Numbered from the stretch's first letter, positions 22,793-32,147 are shown. The stretch is DNA of 36,731 nt from Burkholderiaceae bacterium (GCA_018882795.1 VERJ01000021.1:1-36731); one strand, 5' to 3'. Numbers and translations: made by a program. Notes: generated from the letters alone by a model not told the origin.

Positions 22793-25516
22793 CTAGCCAG
22801 TGTTGCGCAGGGCTGCAGCGATGCCGTTGATCGAGAGATGAATACCAATCTGGGTGCGCTCATCCTGCTGGCCGGAGCGCCAGCGTCGGATCAGTTCAAT
22901 CTGCAGGTGATTGAGCGGATCCAGATAGGGTGATCGGTTTGCAATGAGTTCCGCCAGCATGGGATTGCTTGAGAGTCGGGCTTTCTCGCCTGTGATTTTT
23001 TCCAGCGCCTTGAGTGTTTTGTCCCATTCACCCTCAATTCGACCAAGGACAGCCTTGGCAAGCCTGCGGTCCTGAACCAGATCGGCGTAACGCTGGGCCA
23101 CACTCAAGTTGGCCTTGGTGATCACCATTTCCATATTGGCAATAAGTGTGGAAAAGAATGGCCATTCTTGGAACATGCGCTTCAGTAGCGCCGTGTGGGT
23201 TTTCGGTGCGGTCTTGATGAAGGCTTCAATCGCGGATCCAAAGCCATACCAGCCTGGCAGATTCACACGGCTCTGGCCCCAAGAAAAGCCCCAGGGGATG
23301 GCCCGCAGATCAGCAATGCTGCGCGAGGCCTTGCGCGAGGCGGGCCGTGAGCCGATATTGAGCTGCGCGATTTCGCTGATCGGCGTGGACTCGAAGAAAT
23401 AGTCTTCAAACCCTTCTGTCTCATAGACCAGGGCGCGATAAGCCTGCATGCTCAGTATTGAGAGCTGAGCTGCCGTATCCAGAAATTCCTGCGGCACTTT
23501 TTGTTTGGCTGAGAGCAGCGTTGCCTCGAGTACAGCGGAGACCAGTGTCTCCAGATTGCGGGCGCCGATCTGGGGATTGGCGTATTTGTTGGCGATGATC
23601 TCGCCTTGTTCGGTGAGCCGAAGCTGGCCATTCACACTGCCAGCGGGCTGGGCCAGTATGGCTTGGTAGCTTGGCCCACCACCACGGCCCACGGTGCCAC
23701 CACGGCCATGGAAGAGTCGCAGTGTGATGCCCGGTGTCTTCTTAAACAGTTCAGCCAGTTCGATAGAGGACTTATAGAGCTCCCAGTTGCTGGTGAAAAA
23801 TCCGCCATCCTTATTGCTGTCGGAATAGCCCAGCATGATGTCTTGCTCACCGCCGGATCGTCGCACCAGATCGGTGATGCCCGGCAGGCTGTAGAAGGCC
23901 TCCATGATCGGGGCTGCGTAGCGCAGATCCTCAATCGTTTCAAATAATGGCACCACAATCAGGCTGGCAAATCCATCCCGATCCAGGGTGCCTGCCATCA
24001 GCCCACATTCCTTCTGAATCAGGAGCACTTCCAGCAGATCACTCACGCTCTCGGTGTGACTGATGATGGCGTGGCGAATTGCTTCGCTGCCAAACCGTTG
24101 ATTAATGGCAAAGGCGGCCTCAAAGATCGCCAATTCGCTTTCCGCATCCTCGGTGTAAGTCACATGGCGCGAGCGCAGGCTGCGCGCATCTTTCAGCAGA
24201 ATCAGCAGCAGCTCAATCTTGCTGTTCTCTTCCAGGTGCTCATAGCCGCTCTCAATCTCGGCGCCACGCAGCATCTCCGCAACCACGTGTTCATGTACCG
24301 CGGAGTTCTGACGCAGGTCGGTGGTGGCCATGTGGAAACCAAACACCTCTGCGGCACGAATTAACGGCAGCAGGCGTGATCGGGTCATGGCAGCACCATG
24401 ATGGGTGAGCAAAGACTCGCGGATCACCAGCAGATCATGCAGGAACTCCTCGCTGCGAGCGTAGGGATCGGCGGGCTCCACTGCATGCCGCATGGCCTCG
24501 GTGCCCGTTAAAGACTGCAGTGTTGCGGCCAGTCGCGCATAGATCCCGATCAGTGCCTGCCGGTAGGGCTCATCCTGGCGGTGCGGATTGGTGTCGCCCG
24601 AGCGCTCGGCCAATTCACGCAACTCTGGTGAGCAGCCCGCAAGGGATTCGCAGACCGAGAGTTCACCGCCCAGCTCGTGGATCTGTACCAAATAATGGCG
24701 TAGCACCACTTCGCTGTGGCGGGCCACGGTGCGCTCCAGTGTGCTTTGTACGACGTTGGGGTTACCGTCCCGATCACCCCCGATCCAGTTGCCCATGCGA
24801 AAGATGGGTGTGATCACACCAATCTTGGCCTCACGCTCGATCCGCTCGTATAGCCTGGGCACTTCATGTAAGAAAGTGCTCTGGTAATACGAGACTGCAT
24901 TTTCGATTTCGTCATCGACCGAGAGTTTGGAAATTCGAATCAGCCGCGTCTGCCACAGCTGGGCCACACGTGCGCGGATCATGGCCTCGACATCCGACTG
25001 ATCCTGGGTGGACTGTCCCGATCGATAGCGCTGCAGCAGTTCACTGATGGCCCGTTTCGCATCCAGAATGCTTTTGCGTTGCACCTCGGTGGGATGGGCG
25101 GTCAGCACCGGTGAAATCCAGGCCTGCTGCAATGTGGCCTGAATTTTCTTGGCGGGGATTTTCTCTTCTTTGAGTCGGCGAAATGTACGGCGCAGACTGC
25201 CTTCTGCTGTGGCGGGGTCTTCGCTTGCTAAGGCCCGCAGGCTAAATTGGTCTTCAGCGATGTTGGCCAGGTGTGAAAAATAAGTGAAGGCCCGAATCAC
25301 ACTCACTGCTTTATCGGGTGTGAGCCCTTTCAGAATTTTGTCGAGCGAGCGGCCAGCCTCCGCATCGGCCTTGTGATGGAACCGCACACTGAGCTGGCGG
25401 ATTTTCTCGATTAAATCGTAAGTTGCTTGGCCTTCCTGTTCGCGGATAGTGTCACCCAGAATCGTGCCAAGAAAGCGGATGTCATCGCGCAGAATGCGCT
25501 CGGATGCGGTTGGCAT
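22793..25516 (-). CDS. ppc: Phosphoenolpyruvate carboxylase
   Basis: 907 residues, full length for the bacterial enzyme. It fixes bicarbonate onto phosphoenolpyruvate to give oxaloacetate and replenish the citric acid cycle. Key motifs are [11 protein letters not shown] with the catalytic His141, [12 protein letters not shown] (245-253), [12 protein letters not shown] (561-572) and the glycine-rich loop [13 protein letters not shown] (602-614); the C-terminus is the usual NTG. A GTG at 25525 is in frame, but AAGGTG lies 8 nt before the ATG at 25516. The gene starts 18 bp after the trhO stop on the same strand, so the two are probably co-transcribed. About 60 bp without a clear terminator separate it from the convergent SulP gene. 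Confidence 0.97.
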   Translation of the reverse strand: MPTASERILRDDIRFLGTILGDTIREQEGQATYDLIEKIRQLSVRFHHKADAEAGRSLDKILKGLTPDKAVSVIRAFTYFSHLANIAEDQFSLRALASEDPATAEGSLRRTFRRLKEEKIPAKKIQATLQQAWISPVLTAHPTEVQRKSILDAKRAISELLQRYRSGQSTQDQSDVEAMIRARVAQLWQTRLIRISKLSVDDEIENAVSYYQSTFLHEVPRLYERIEREAKIGVITPIFRMGNWIGGDRDGNPNVVQSTLERTVARHSEVVLRHYLVQIHELGGELSVCESLAGCSPELRELAERSGDTNPHRQDEPYRQALIGIYARLAATLQSLTGTEAMRHAVEPADPYARSEEFLHDLLVIRESLLTHHGAAMTRSRLLPLIRAAEVFGFHMATTDLRQNSAVHEHVVAEMLRGAEIESGYEHLEENSKIELLLILLKDARSLRSRHVTYTEDAESELAIFEAAFAINQRFGSEAIRHAIISHTESVSDLLEVLLIQKECGLMAGTLDRDGFASLIVVPLFETIEDLRYAAPIMEAFYSLPGITDLVRRSGGEQDIMLGYSDSNKDGGFFTSNWELYKSSIELAELFKKTPGITLRLFHGRGGTVGRGGGPSYQAILAQPAGSVNGQLRLTEQGEIIANKYANPQIGARNLETLVSAVLEATLLSAKQKVPQEFLDTAAQLSILSMQAYRALVYETEGFEDYFFESTPISEIAQLNIGSRPASRKASRSIADLRAIPWGFSWGQSRVNLPGWYGFGSAIEAFIKTAPKTHTALLKRMFQEWPFFSTLIANMEMVITKANLSVAQRYADLVQDRRLAKAVLGRIEGEWDKTLKALEKITGEKARLSSNPMLAELIANRSPYLDPLNHLQIELIRRWRSGQQDERTQIGIHLSINGIAAALRNTG

Positions 25517-25534
25517 GGGGTTCACACCTTGTGG

Positions 25535-26275
25535 TCAGGGGCGGGCGTGCGCCGCAAGATGGGCATCAAGCGACTCACGTTCATCAAAAACGAAACAAGT
25601 GCCGCGGTAGTGGTGGGCATCGGTCTCTTCGAAATATTTCAGGATGCCACCCTCAAGCTGATAGGTATGCTCTAGGCCGATCTCGCGCATATAGATGGCG
25701 GCTTTTTCGCAGCGAATACCCCCGGTACAGAAACTCACAATGGTTTTGTCTTTGAGCGCTTCTTTGTGGGAAGAAATGGCCTGGGGAAATTCCGTGAACT
25801 TACTGATGCGGTAATCGATCGTGTTATTAAAAGTGCCGTAGTCCACCTCAAAGGCATTGCGGGTATCCAGCATCACCACGGGTCGGCCTTCGTCATCGTG
25901 GCCTTGATCCAGCCAGCGATTGAGCACCTCCGGTGCAACCGATGGCGCGCGGCCTGCATGGGGCCGGATGGTGGGGTGGTTCATACGGATGATCTCGCGC
26001 TTGATCTTTACCAGCATTTTCTTGAAAGGCTGATGGTCTGACCAGCTCTCTTTGGGATTGAGATCTGCAAAGCGTGGGTCTTGCTTTAGCCATTTCACAA
26101 AGTCGTGGATATGTTCAGCCGTTGCTGCCAGAAACAGGTTGATACCTTCTTCAGCAATCAGGATGGTGCCTTTCAAACCCAATGCCTGCGTCTGATCCAG
26201 CAGGCGCTCCCGAAGGTCGGGCAGGTCATGGATTGGCACAAACTTATAGGCTGAGATATTCAGAATCGTGTTCAT
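25535..26275 (-). CDS. trhO: tRNA uridine(34) hydroxylase, rhodanese family
   Basis: 246 residues. An N-terminal ferredoxin-like domain (about 1-95) is followed by a rhodanese domain with VVMLDTRNAFEVDYGTF and the active-site loop FCTGGIRCEKAA (Cys183, Cys189), the form characteristic of TrhO (YceA). TrhO introduces the hydroxyl of 5-hydroxyuridine at position 34 of certain tRNAs, using prephenate-dependent or oxygen-dependent chemistry in different organisms. With the MnmC-like gene at the left end, this is the second wobble-uridine modification enzyme in the window, though the two are far apart. No obvious Shine-Dalgarno sequence was seen before the ATG. Confidence 0.92.
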   Translation of the reverse strand: MNTILNISAYKFVPIHDLPDLRERLLDQTQALGLKGTILIAEEGINLFLAATAEHIHDFVKWLKQDPRFADLNPKESWSDHQPFKKMLVKIKREIIRMNHPTIRPHAGRAPSVAPEVLNRWLDQGHDDEGRPVVMLDTRNAFEVDYGTFNNTIDYRISKFTEFPQAISSHKEALKDKTIVSFCTGGIRCEKAAIYMREIGLEHTYQLEGGILKYFEETDAHHYRGTCFVFDERESLDAHLAAHARP

Positions 26276-26330
26276 GATGACTGCAGTGATAAAGATGATA
26301 TGTGCTGAAGATGGTGTCTGCGCGCTGCGA

Positions 26331-27332
26331 TTAGATTTGTTTCACATTGACCACCAGTCGACCGCGGACTTGTCCGGCAAGAATCTCCGGCGCAATCGTG
26401 ATCGCGCGCGATAGGCTGATTTCTTGCGTCATGCCATCCAGTTTTTCCAGACTGAGATCGTTGGCAAGACGCTGCCACACGGCTTCACGCTTGGGCCGCG
26501 GCGTGGTGACACTGTTGATGCCATAGAGCGTGACGCCACGCAGAATGAAAGGCGCAACCGTTGCCGGGAAGTCCATGCCCTGGGCCAGTCCGCAGGCGGC
26601 CACAGCGCCATCCCACCGTGTCGTGGCGCAGGCATTGGCCAGGGTGTGACTGCCCACGGTGTCCACCACGGCAGTCCAGCGCTCCTTGCCCAGGGGCTTG
26701 CCGGGCTCGGAGAGTTCTTTGCGGTCCATGATCTCTTTGGCCCCCAATGATTTGAGGTAATCGGCTTCATTTAATCGGCCGGTGGACGCCACCACGTGAT
26801 AGCCCAGCTTGGCCAAGACTGCCACTGCGATGCTGCCGACACCACCTGCAGCACCAGTGACCAGAACTTCGCCATCACCCGGTTTGGCGCCATGTTTTTC
26901 AATGGCCAACACGCAGAGCATTGCAGTGTAGCCAGCAGTGCCGATGGCCATGGTTTGTTTGCTGCTTAATCCCGAAGGTTTGGCCACGAGCCAGTCGCCT
27001 TTGACTTTGGCGTATTGGGCAAGGCCACCGGGGTGTGTCTCACCCACGCCCCATCCAGTGAGCACTACGGCATCGCCTTTCTTAAACAGAGGATGGCCGC
27101 TTTCCTCTACGGTGCCAGAGAAATCGATGCCGGGCGACATGGGGAATTTGCGAATGATGGGTGAGCGGCCCGTGATGGCCAGGCCGTCTTTGAAATTGAT
27201 CGTGGAGTAGTCGACTTTGACCAGCACATCCTGGTCGCCGGTCGTGACCAGGGCGCTGTCATCAACGGTCTGGATGTCGGCGGTATAGCCGGACTCGGTT
27301 TTATTACAAACGATAGCTTTGAATGTGGGCAT
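26331..27332 (-). CDS. acuI: Acrylyl-CoA reductase-like zinc-free MDR oxidoreductase (AcuI/YhdH family)
   Basis: 333 residues of the medium-chain reductase superfamily. Features that match AcuI/YhdH include YSTINFKDGLAITGR, SPGIDFSGTVEESG, the cofactor motif VTGAAGGVGSIAVAVL and STGRLNEADYLKSLGA. The usual structural-zinc cysteines are absent. AcuI reduces acrylyl-CoA to propionyl-CoA with NADPH, detoxifying a reactive intermediate. An AAGGAG sits 5 nt before the ATG. The Doc toxin stop lies only 24 bp upstream on the same strand, so acuI may be read from the toxin-antitoxin promoter. Family call firm; symbol by similarity. Confidence 0.87.
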   Translation of the reverse strand: MPTFKAIVCNKTESGYTADIQTVDDSALVTTGDQDVLVKVDYSTINFKDGLAITGRSPIIRKFPMSPGIDFSGTVEESGHPLFKKGDAVVLTGWGVGETHPGGLAQYAKVKGDWLVAKPSGLSSKQTMAIGTAGYTAMLCVLAIEKHGAKPGDGEVLVTGAAGGVGSIAVAVLAKLGYHVVASTGRLNEADYLKSLGAKEIMDRKELSEPGKPLGKERWTAVVDTVGSHTLANACATTRWDGAVAACGLAQGMDFPATVAPFILRGVTLYGINSVTTPRPKREAVWQRLANDLSLEKLDGMTQEISLSRAITIAPEILAGQVRGRLVVNVKQI

Positions 27333-27356
27333 GGAGTTCTCCTTTGGGATTTCTTT

Positions 27357-27755
27357 TTATTGTTTGTGTGGAATCAGGTGCTCAGCGAGCCACGTGGTCA
27401 GCTCTTCTTCGCTAATCGTGCCAGCGGCTACACCGTAAAAAACCCGATAACGATCTTCTTTGCCAGCTGAAATCGAGTATCCGTTGAGTTGTAAAAACAG
27501 AAGACTCACGACCAGTGCGGTACGTTTATTGCCATCTAGAAAAGGATGATTTTTTGCAATCCCGAATGCATAAGCGGCGGCGAGTGCTGGTAGCGATGCA
27601 TTTTCTGGAGCGTAGACATGAAGATTCTCGGCGCGCGCCAGCGCGGAGATCAGTAGTCCCTCGTCACGCACACCGGGCTGCCCCCCATGTTCCGACAGCT
27701 GTCGGTTATGGATGGCAAGCACAACACTCTTGAGAACCCAGACCGGCGAAGTCAT
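27357..27755 (-). CDS. doc: Doc-type toxin of a type II toxin-antitoxin pair
   Basis: 132 residues of the Fic/Doc fold. The active loop is HPFLDGNKRTA (His70 to Ala80), the Doc form of the Fic motif. The N-terminal helix text VLAIHNRQLSEHGGQPGVRDEGLLISAL is typical of death-on-curing proteins. Doc of phage P1 phosphorylates EF-Tu and stops translation. The ATG follows the antitoxin stop with no spacer (TAA ATG at 27758-27753), so translation is coupled. The partner is an AbrB-type rather than a Phd-type antitoxin. All motif residues are present, so the toxin looks intact. Confidence 0.9.
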   Translation of the reverse strand: MTSPVWVLKSVVLAIHNRQLSEHGGQPGVRDEGLLISALARAENLHVYAPENASLPALAAAYAFGIAKNHPFLDGNKRTALVVSLLFLQLNGYSISAGKEDRYRVFYGVAAGTISEEELTTWLAEHLIPHKQ

Positions 27756-27983
27756 TTATTCGGCAAGTTTCTTCAGCACATCACGGTTTTCACGCATGAT
27801 GTTTTCGGCGGCTTCAAATTGAGCAGCAAATTCAGGTTCATAAGGGGAGAGTTCGACCCCTGATGCGGTTTCAACCACATACAGGCTGTCACCTTTATCG
27901 ACCCGGAGTTTGGCCAGTAATTCTTTTGGCAAGATTAAGCCGACGGAATTACCAACAGCAGTGAGTTTGAGCGTCGTGCCCAT
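27756..27983 (-). CDS. AbrB/MazE-type antitoxin paired with Doc
   Basis: 75 residues starting at the ATG at 27983, which has GGAAGGAA about 7 nt upstream; an in-frame TTG at 27998 is less likely. The swapped-hairpin DNA-binding domain is clear: LKLTAVGNSVGLILPKELLAKL followed by VDKGDSLYVVE, here quoted in two parts. The C-terminal half is acidic and helical (EFAAQFEAAENIMREN) and should wrap the toxin. It would neutralise Doc and repress its own operon. A near-palindrome around ACAATTGT lies immediately upstream and is the probable operator. Confidence 0.9.
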   Translation of the reverse strand: MGTTLKLTAVGNSVGLILPKELLAKLRVDKGDSLYVVETASGVELSPYEPEFAAQFEAAENIMRENRDVLKKLAE

Positions 27984-28000
27984 AGCGGTTCCTTCCAATG

Positions 28001-28018
28001 TTTTAACAATTGTAATAA
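28001..28018. promoter_or_regulatory. Probable autoregulatory operator of the antitoxin-toxin pair
   Basis: A perfect 8-bp palindrome ACAATTGT (28006-28013) sits in an AT-rich imperfect inverted repeat about 20 bp upstream of the antitoxin start. It lies in the 51-bp gap after the photolyase stop. AbrB-type antitoxins bind such symmetric AT-rich sites. Confidence 0.4.
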
Positions 28019-28034
28019 CAGGCTCGAAACCTGT

Positions 28035-29585
28035 CTAGGGTGAAGTGAGCTTTGATGCTGCTTTTCTGATCTCGGCGCGTGCTTTGGAATCGAGTCTGGT
28101 GAGATTGCGAATCTGCATGACCATGCGTGGATTCCTCGCAAGCTGCGCCTCGTGCCGCATTAGAAAATCCCAGTAGAGCGTAGTGAAAGGGCAGGCATGC
28201 TCGCCTGTGGATTGGCTGGGATTGAATCGGCATTGGCGGCAGTAGTTGCTCATGCGATCAATGTATTTGCCGCTGGCCGCATAGGGTTTGCTGGCCATCA
28301 GACCCCCATCGGCAAATTGACTCATGCCCAGGGTATTGGGCAGCTCCACCCATTCCACCGCATCCACATAAACGCTCAAGTACCAGGCATGCACTTCTTT
28401 GGGATGAATACCTGCGAGTAGCGCATAGAGGCCTGTGACCATGAGCCGTTGGATGTGATGGGCGTAGCCTGTGCGTAGAGTCTGAGTGATGGCGTCGCGT
28501 AGGCAGGCCATCTCGGTCTCGCCGGTCCAGAAAAAATCGGGAAGTGGCGCCTGGGCATTTAAGGCATTGCGCTCTAGATACTCAGGCATCTGTAGCCAAT
28601 AGATGCCGCGCACGTATTCGCGCCAGCCCAGTATCTGCCGAATGAATCCTTCTACCGAAGCCAGCGGCGCTTTTCCTGCGCGATACGCGTTTTCAGCGGC
28701 TTCCACGACCTCCCGTGCGGAGAGTAATTTCAAATTCAGCGCCACCGAGAGATGCGAGTGAAACAGCCAAGGCTCCTTGGTCCACATCGCATCCTGATAG
28801 CGGCCAAAAAAGGACAGCCGATCCTTGATGAAGTGATGCAGCACCTCCAGCGCTTCTTTTCGCGTGACAGGCCAACCCATCAAGGTGTCTGACACCGTGC
28901 CTGACACCTCTCCTGGATGGTCTGTGAATCGGTGATTCACCAGATCAATCACGGCTTTGCTGATCGCATCGGGTTGAAAGCGAGTGGGTGCTGGAATCGG
29001 TGGTGGCCCTTCTTTGCCAAACGCGTCTCGATTTTCCTGATCGAAGTTCCAGGCGTCGCCAATTGGTTTGCCATCTTTCATCAGGATGCCGGTCTTAGTG
29101 CGCAACTCCCGATACCAGTATTCCAGACGTAGTTGCTTACGGCCTTTGGCATGCGCAGCGAACTCACGCACGGTGGAGAAGAAATGGCGGTCTTCACGAA
29201 TATCCAGCGCCAAGTTGTGGGACGCAGCGGTGGTTTTGATCGCTTGCAGCACACGCCAGTCACCGGGGGCGGTCATGATCAGTGCCTGGGGCTGATGCCG
29301 TTTGATAGCCTTAGAGAGTTCTGCGGAAAGTGTGCCGGCGTTATCCGGATCATCGAGCGCGATGTAATCCAGCGGCAGTTTTTTATCTTTAAGTTCTTTG
29401 GCGAAATGCCGCATGGCTGAGAGAAACACAGCGATGCGTTGTTTGGAGGATGGAACGTGGGTGGATTCCTCCGCCACCTCGGCCATCCAGATTCGGTCCT
29501 GCTGGGGATCAAACCCATCCAGGCCTGAGGCCTGATGGTCCAGCTGATCCCCGAGAACCAAGACCAGGTGACGGATGGTTGCCAC
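28035..29585 (-). CDS. phrB: Fe-S cluster photolyase/cryptochrome (PhrB/CryB type, likely 6-4 photolyase)
   Basis: 516 residues matching the FeS-BCP family: an N-terminal Rossmann-like domain (HLVLVLGDQLDHQASGLDGF) and a helical FAD domain with ILGWREYVRGIYW. Four cysteines at 361, 449, 452 and 465 reproduce the spacing of the 4Fe-4S ligands of Agrobacterium PhrB (350, 438, 441, 454), each shifted by exactly 11. His376 and His377 in GYAHHIQRLMV fall on the PhrB His365/His366 pair needed for 6-4 photoproduct repair. The start is a GTG at 29585 with no strong ribosome-binding site; the conserved domain begins at residue 5, so little can be missing. It repairs UV lesions with light; a lumazine is the usual antenna in this family. 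Confidence 0.93.
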   Translation of the reverse strand: MATIRHLVLVLGDQLDHQASGLDGFDPQQDRIWMAEVAEESTHVPSSKQRIAVFLSAMRHFAKELKDKKLPLDYIALDDPDNAGTLSAELSKAIKRHQPQALIMTAPGDWRVLQAIKTTAASHNLALDIREDRHFFSTVREFAAHAKGRKQLRLEYWYRELRTKTGILMKDGKPIGDAWNFDQENRDAFGKEGPPPIPAPTRFQPDAISKAVIDLVNHRFTDHPGEVSGTVSDTLMGWPVTRKEALEVLHHFIKDRLSFFGRYQDAMWTKEPWLFHSHLSVALNLKLLSAREVVEAAENAYRAGKAPLASVEGFIRQILGWREYVRGIYWLQMPEYLERNALNAQAPLPDFFWTGETEMACLRDAITQTLRTGYAHHIQRLMVTGLYALLAGIHPKEVHAWYLSVYVDAVEWVELPNTLGMSQFADGGLMASKPYAASGKYIDRMSNYCRQCRFNPSQSTGEHACPFTTLYWDFLMRHEAQLARNPRMVMQIRNLTRLDSKARAEIRKAASKLTSP

Positions 29586-29653
29586 TTTCAGGTGAGCTTA
29601 AAAAGGGGTGACTGCTTAGGCGTCGCTGTGCCGCCCAAGCAGTCACTGCTGAC

Positions 29654-30946
29654 TTAAGCCGCTTTCAACGCCTGATCCAGATCGGCGAGCAGGTCATCGA
29701 TGTGTTCGATGCCGAGCGACAGCCGAACCATGTCCTCTGTGACACCGGCCGACTCCAACTCGGTTGGGGCCAGCTGCCGATGCGTGGTGCTAGCCGGATG
29801 GCAGGCCAATGATTTGCAGTCCCCGATATTGACCAGGCGGGTGAAGAGCTGCAGGGCATCTTGGAATCGTGCACCGGCGTCTCGGCCGCCCTTCACACCG
29901 AAGTTCAGAATGCCGCTGGCACGGCCACCCATGTATTTCTTCACGAGTGCATGGTCTTTGTGATCGGGCAGGCCTGCATAGTTCACCCAGTTCACCTTGG
30001 GATGGTTTTTTAGATAGTTGGCCACCGCCAAGGCGTTCTCACAGATGCGGTCCATGCGCAGGGCCAGCGTTTCGATGCCCTGCATGATCTGGAATGCGTT
30101 AAAGGGGCTGATCGCCGCACCCATATTGCGCAGGGGCACCACACGGGCCCGGCCAATATAGGCCGCGGGACCCAGGGCCTCGGTGTAGACCACACCGTGA
30201 TAACTGACATCGGGCTCGTTTAAGCGCTTGAATTTCGCCTTGTGTTCAGCCCAGGGGAACTTGCCGCTATCAATAATTGCACCACCAAGGGTTGTGCCAT
30301 GGCCGCCCATGTATTTGGTCAGGCTCTGGATCACGATGTCGGCACCATGTTCAATGGGCCGGCAGAGATAGGGGCTGGGTACGGTGTTGTCCACGATCAG
30401 TGGCACGCCATGGCGATGGGCGATTTCGGCGAGTCGACCGATATCGGTGACATTGCCCAAGGGGTTACCGATGGTTTCGCAATAGATCGCCTTGGTCTTG
30501 GCATCGATGAGTGTTTCAAAATCATCGGGTCTGCGGTAATCGGCAAATTTCACCTGGATGCCATATTGGGGGAAGGTGTGCGCAAACAGGTTGTAAGTGC
30601 CGCCATAGAGGGTGGATGCAGACACGATGTTGTCACCCGCCTCGGCAATCGTTTGAATCGAGTATGTGATGGCTGCCTGGCCCGATGCCAGGGCCAGCGA
30701 CGCAATGCCACCCTCCAGACTGGCGACACGCTTTTCCAGCATGTCCTGCGTGGGATTCATGATCCGGGTGTAGATGTTGCCTGCCACCTTCAGATCAAAT
30801 AGATCCGCACCATGCTGGGTGTCGTCAAAGGCATAGGCCACCGTTTGATAGATCGGGGTGGCGACCGACTTGGTCGTTGGGTCGGGCGAGTAGCCGACAT
30901 GCACAGCCTTGGTTTCAAATTTCCACTGATCAGGATTCGTGCTCAT
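29654..30946 (-). CDS. metY: O-acetylhomoserine aminocarboxypropyltransferase (sulfhydrylase)
   Basis: 430 residues, the length typical of MetY. It makes homocysteine from O-acetylhomoserine and sulfide in methionine synthesis. Pyridoxal-phosphate motifs are YTRIMNPTQDMLEKR (59-73), the Asp in IVDNTVPSPYLC and the Schiff-base lysine in QSLTKYMGGHG (Lys211). The insertion-bearing central region and SLACHPASTTHRQL near the C-terminus are characteristic of the Cys/Met PLP family. AAGGAG lies 6 nt before the ATG. About 114 bp separate it from the divergent SYLF gene; I see no convincing SAM riboswitch there. Distinction from O-succinyl enzymes rests on length and overall pattern. Confidence 0.95.
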   Translation of the reverse strand: MSTNPDQWKFETKAVHVGYSPDPTTKSVATPIYQTVAYAFDDTQHGADLFDLKVAGNIYTRIMNPTQDMLEKRVASLEGGIASLALASGQAAITYSIQTIAEAGDNIVSASTLYGGTYNLFAHTFPQYGIQVKFADYRRPDDFETLIDAKTKAIYCETIGNPLGNVTDIGRLAEIAHRHGVPLIVDNTVPSPYLCRPIEHGADIVIQSLTKYMGGHGTTLGGAIIDSGKFPWAEHKAKFKRLNEPDVSYHGVVYTEALGPAAYIGRARVVPLRNMGAAISPFNAFQIMQGIETLALRMDRICENALAVANYLKNHPKVNWVNYAGLPDHKDHALVKKYMGGRASGILNFGVKGGRDAGARFQDALQLFTRLVNIGDCKSLACHPASTTHRQLAPTELESAGVTEDMVRLSLGIEHIDDLLADLDQALKAA

Positions 30947-31060
30947 GGGGGGCTCCTTGGACGGTTGATGGGGGATTGGCCATTATCTCCCCTTGGCGCG
31001 TGGACATGAGGTTTGGCGCCCGGGTGAGTATCATGGCTTATTTCGGGAGACGGTACTGCC

Positions 31061-31630
31061 ATGCTAAAAACTATCGCTTCTACGGTGTTGCTCTGTGCCG
31101 GAACGCTGCTCAGCGTTTCCCCAGCCCTGAGTGCCGACTCCAAGCAGGAGCGTCGCGCTGAGATCCAGGCGATGCGTGCCACCGTATTAAAAGATCTCTA
31201 TCGTTTAAAGCCAGATACAAGGGCTCAGCTTGCGGCCAGCCCCGGCTACGCGGTGTTCAACAACAAGAATGTAAATGTGCTGATTGCCAGTTTTGGTGGG
31301 GGCTATGGCGTGGTCCGCGATAACCGAACCGGCCGCGACACCTATATGAAAATGGGCGAGGTCGGCCTTGGGTTAGGGATGGGTATTAAAGATTTTCGGG
31401 CTGTGTTTGTCTTCCATAGCCCCGAGGTAATGCGCAAGTTTATTGAAAGCGGCTGGGAGTTCGGCGGTCATGCCGATGCTGCCGCCAAGGCGGGAAGCGC
31501 GGGTGCTGCGGTCTCGGGTGAGATTCTGTTGGATGGCATCACCGTGTATCAGATCACCGAAAATGGGCTTGCATTACAGGCAACACTGAAAGGTACCAAG
31601 TACTTTAAGGACTCGGAGTTAAACGAGTAA
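31061..31630 (+). CDS. Secreted SYLF/YSC84-domain protein
   Basis: 189 residues with a Sec signal peptide (MLKTIASTVLLCAGTLLSVSPALSA, shown in two halves: a basic start, then a hydrophobic run ending in ALSA near residue 25). The mature part has the glycine-rich text IASFGGGYGVVRDNRTGRDTYMKMGEVGLGLGMGIKDFRAVFVF typical of SYLF (Ysc84-like) domains, here noted by its key GGGYGV and GLGLGMG elements. SYLF domains bind lipids; bacterial members are periplasmic or outer-membrane-associated and mostly uncharacterised. A GGGAG lies about 12 nt before the ATG. A strong terminator follows. Confidence 0.82.
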   Translation: MLKTIASTVLLCAGTLLSVSPALSADSKQERRAEIQAMRATVLKDLYRLKPDTRAQLAASPGYAVFNNKNVNVLIASFGGGYGVVRDNRTGRDTYMKMGEVGLGLGMGIKDFRAVFVFHSPEVMRKFIESGWEFGGHADAAAKAGSAGAAVSGEILLDGITVYQITENGLALQATLKGTKYFKDSELNE

Positions 31631-31691
31631 TCTCTTGGGCAGACGGTGCGGGGCTTGATTCGCAAGTTCCCCAGTAAAAATCGATGAAAAT

Positions 31692-31717
31692 AAAGGGCCC
31701 GAGTTTTCGGGCCCTTT
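31692..31717 (+). terminator. Rho-independent terminator after the SYLF gene
   Basis: An 11-bp perfect stem (AAAGGGCCCGA / TCGGGCCCTTT) with a GTTT loop, followed by GATTTT. It lies 61 nt after the stop and 18 nt before the next start, separating the two genes' transcripts. The symmetric A and T flanks mean it could also work from the other strand. Confidence 0.85.
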
Positions 31718-31735
31718 GATTTTCTGGGAGCATTT

Positions 31736-32086
31736 ATGCCGAACTCATCTACAGTGCTGCTTACGATCGGCCTGCTGATCGCATCCAACGTGTTCATGAC
31801 CTTTGCCTGGTATGGGCATCTGCGCAATCTTTCCGCGTCACCGATCTGGATCGCGGTACTGGCAAGCTGGGGCATTGCGTTTTTTGAATATGCCTTGCAG
31901 GTGCCGGCCAATCGGATCGGATTTCAGGCGCTCAGTCTTGCCCAGTTGAAGATCATGCAGGAGATCATCACCCTTGCCGTGTTCATTCCGTTTTCGATCT
32001 ATTACATGCATCAGCCCATGAAAACGGATTTTCTGTGGGCGGGGTTGTGCCTGATCGGTGCGGCGTATTTTATTTTTCGGAGTTGA
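31736..32086 (+). CDS. DMT-like small membrane protein (DUF486 family)
   Basis: 116 residues with four hydrophobic helices. The text SNVFMTFAWYGHL near the N-terminus, the central FFEYALQVPANRIG and the C-terminal LCLIGAAYFIFRS are the DUF486 pattern, a four-helix relative of the drug/metabolite transporter superfamily. Substrate and role are unknown; such half-size proteins usually dimerise in the inner membrane. It follows a terminator, so it is probably expressed alone. Confidence 0.85.
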   Translation: MPNSSTVLLTIGLLIASNVFMTFAWYGHLRNLSASPIWIAVLASWGIAFFEYALQVPANRIGFQALSLAQLKIMQEIITLAVFIPFSIYYMHQPMKTDFLWAGLCLIGAAYFIFRS

Positions 32087-32121
32087 GTGCGGATTCGATT
32101 CGTTCCGCTACGCAAATGAAA

Positions 32122-32147
32122 AGGGCCCAGAACTGAGTCTGAGCCCT
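32122..32147 (-). terminator. Terminator-like hairpin beyond the ssrA end-repeat
   Basis: On the minus strand, AGGGCTCAGA and TCTGGGCCCT form a 10-bp stem with one mismatch around a 6-nt loop, followed by TTTC. It lies just beyond the 19-bp copy of the ssrA end, where an ancestral ssrA terminator would be expected. On the plus strand it lacks a T-run. Confidence 0.55.

Noticed and set aside
5428-27332. A dimethylsulfoniopropionate demethylation pathway, suggested by DmdB-like ligases, a DmdC-like dehydrogenase and AcuI
   Set aside because: No DmdA demethylase, DmdD hydratase or DMSP lyase is present, the DmdC-like family is broad, and acuI is distant and in another operon. The names reflect family resemblance only.
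30947-31060. Possible SAM riboswitch upstream of metY
   Set aside because: The 114-bp gap shows no conserved SAM-I or SAM-II core by eye; a covariance-model search would settle it.
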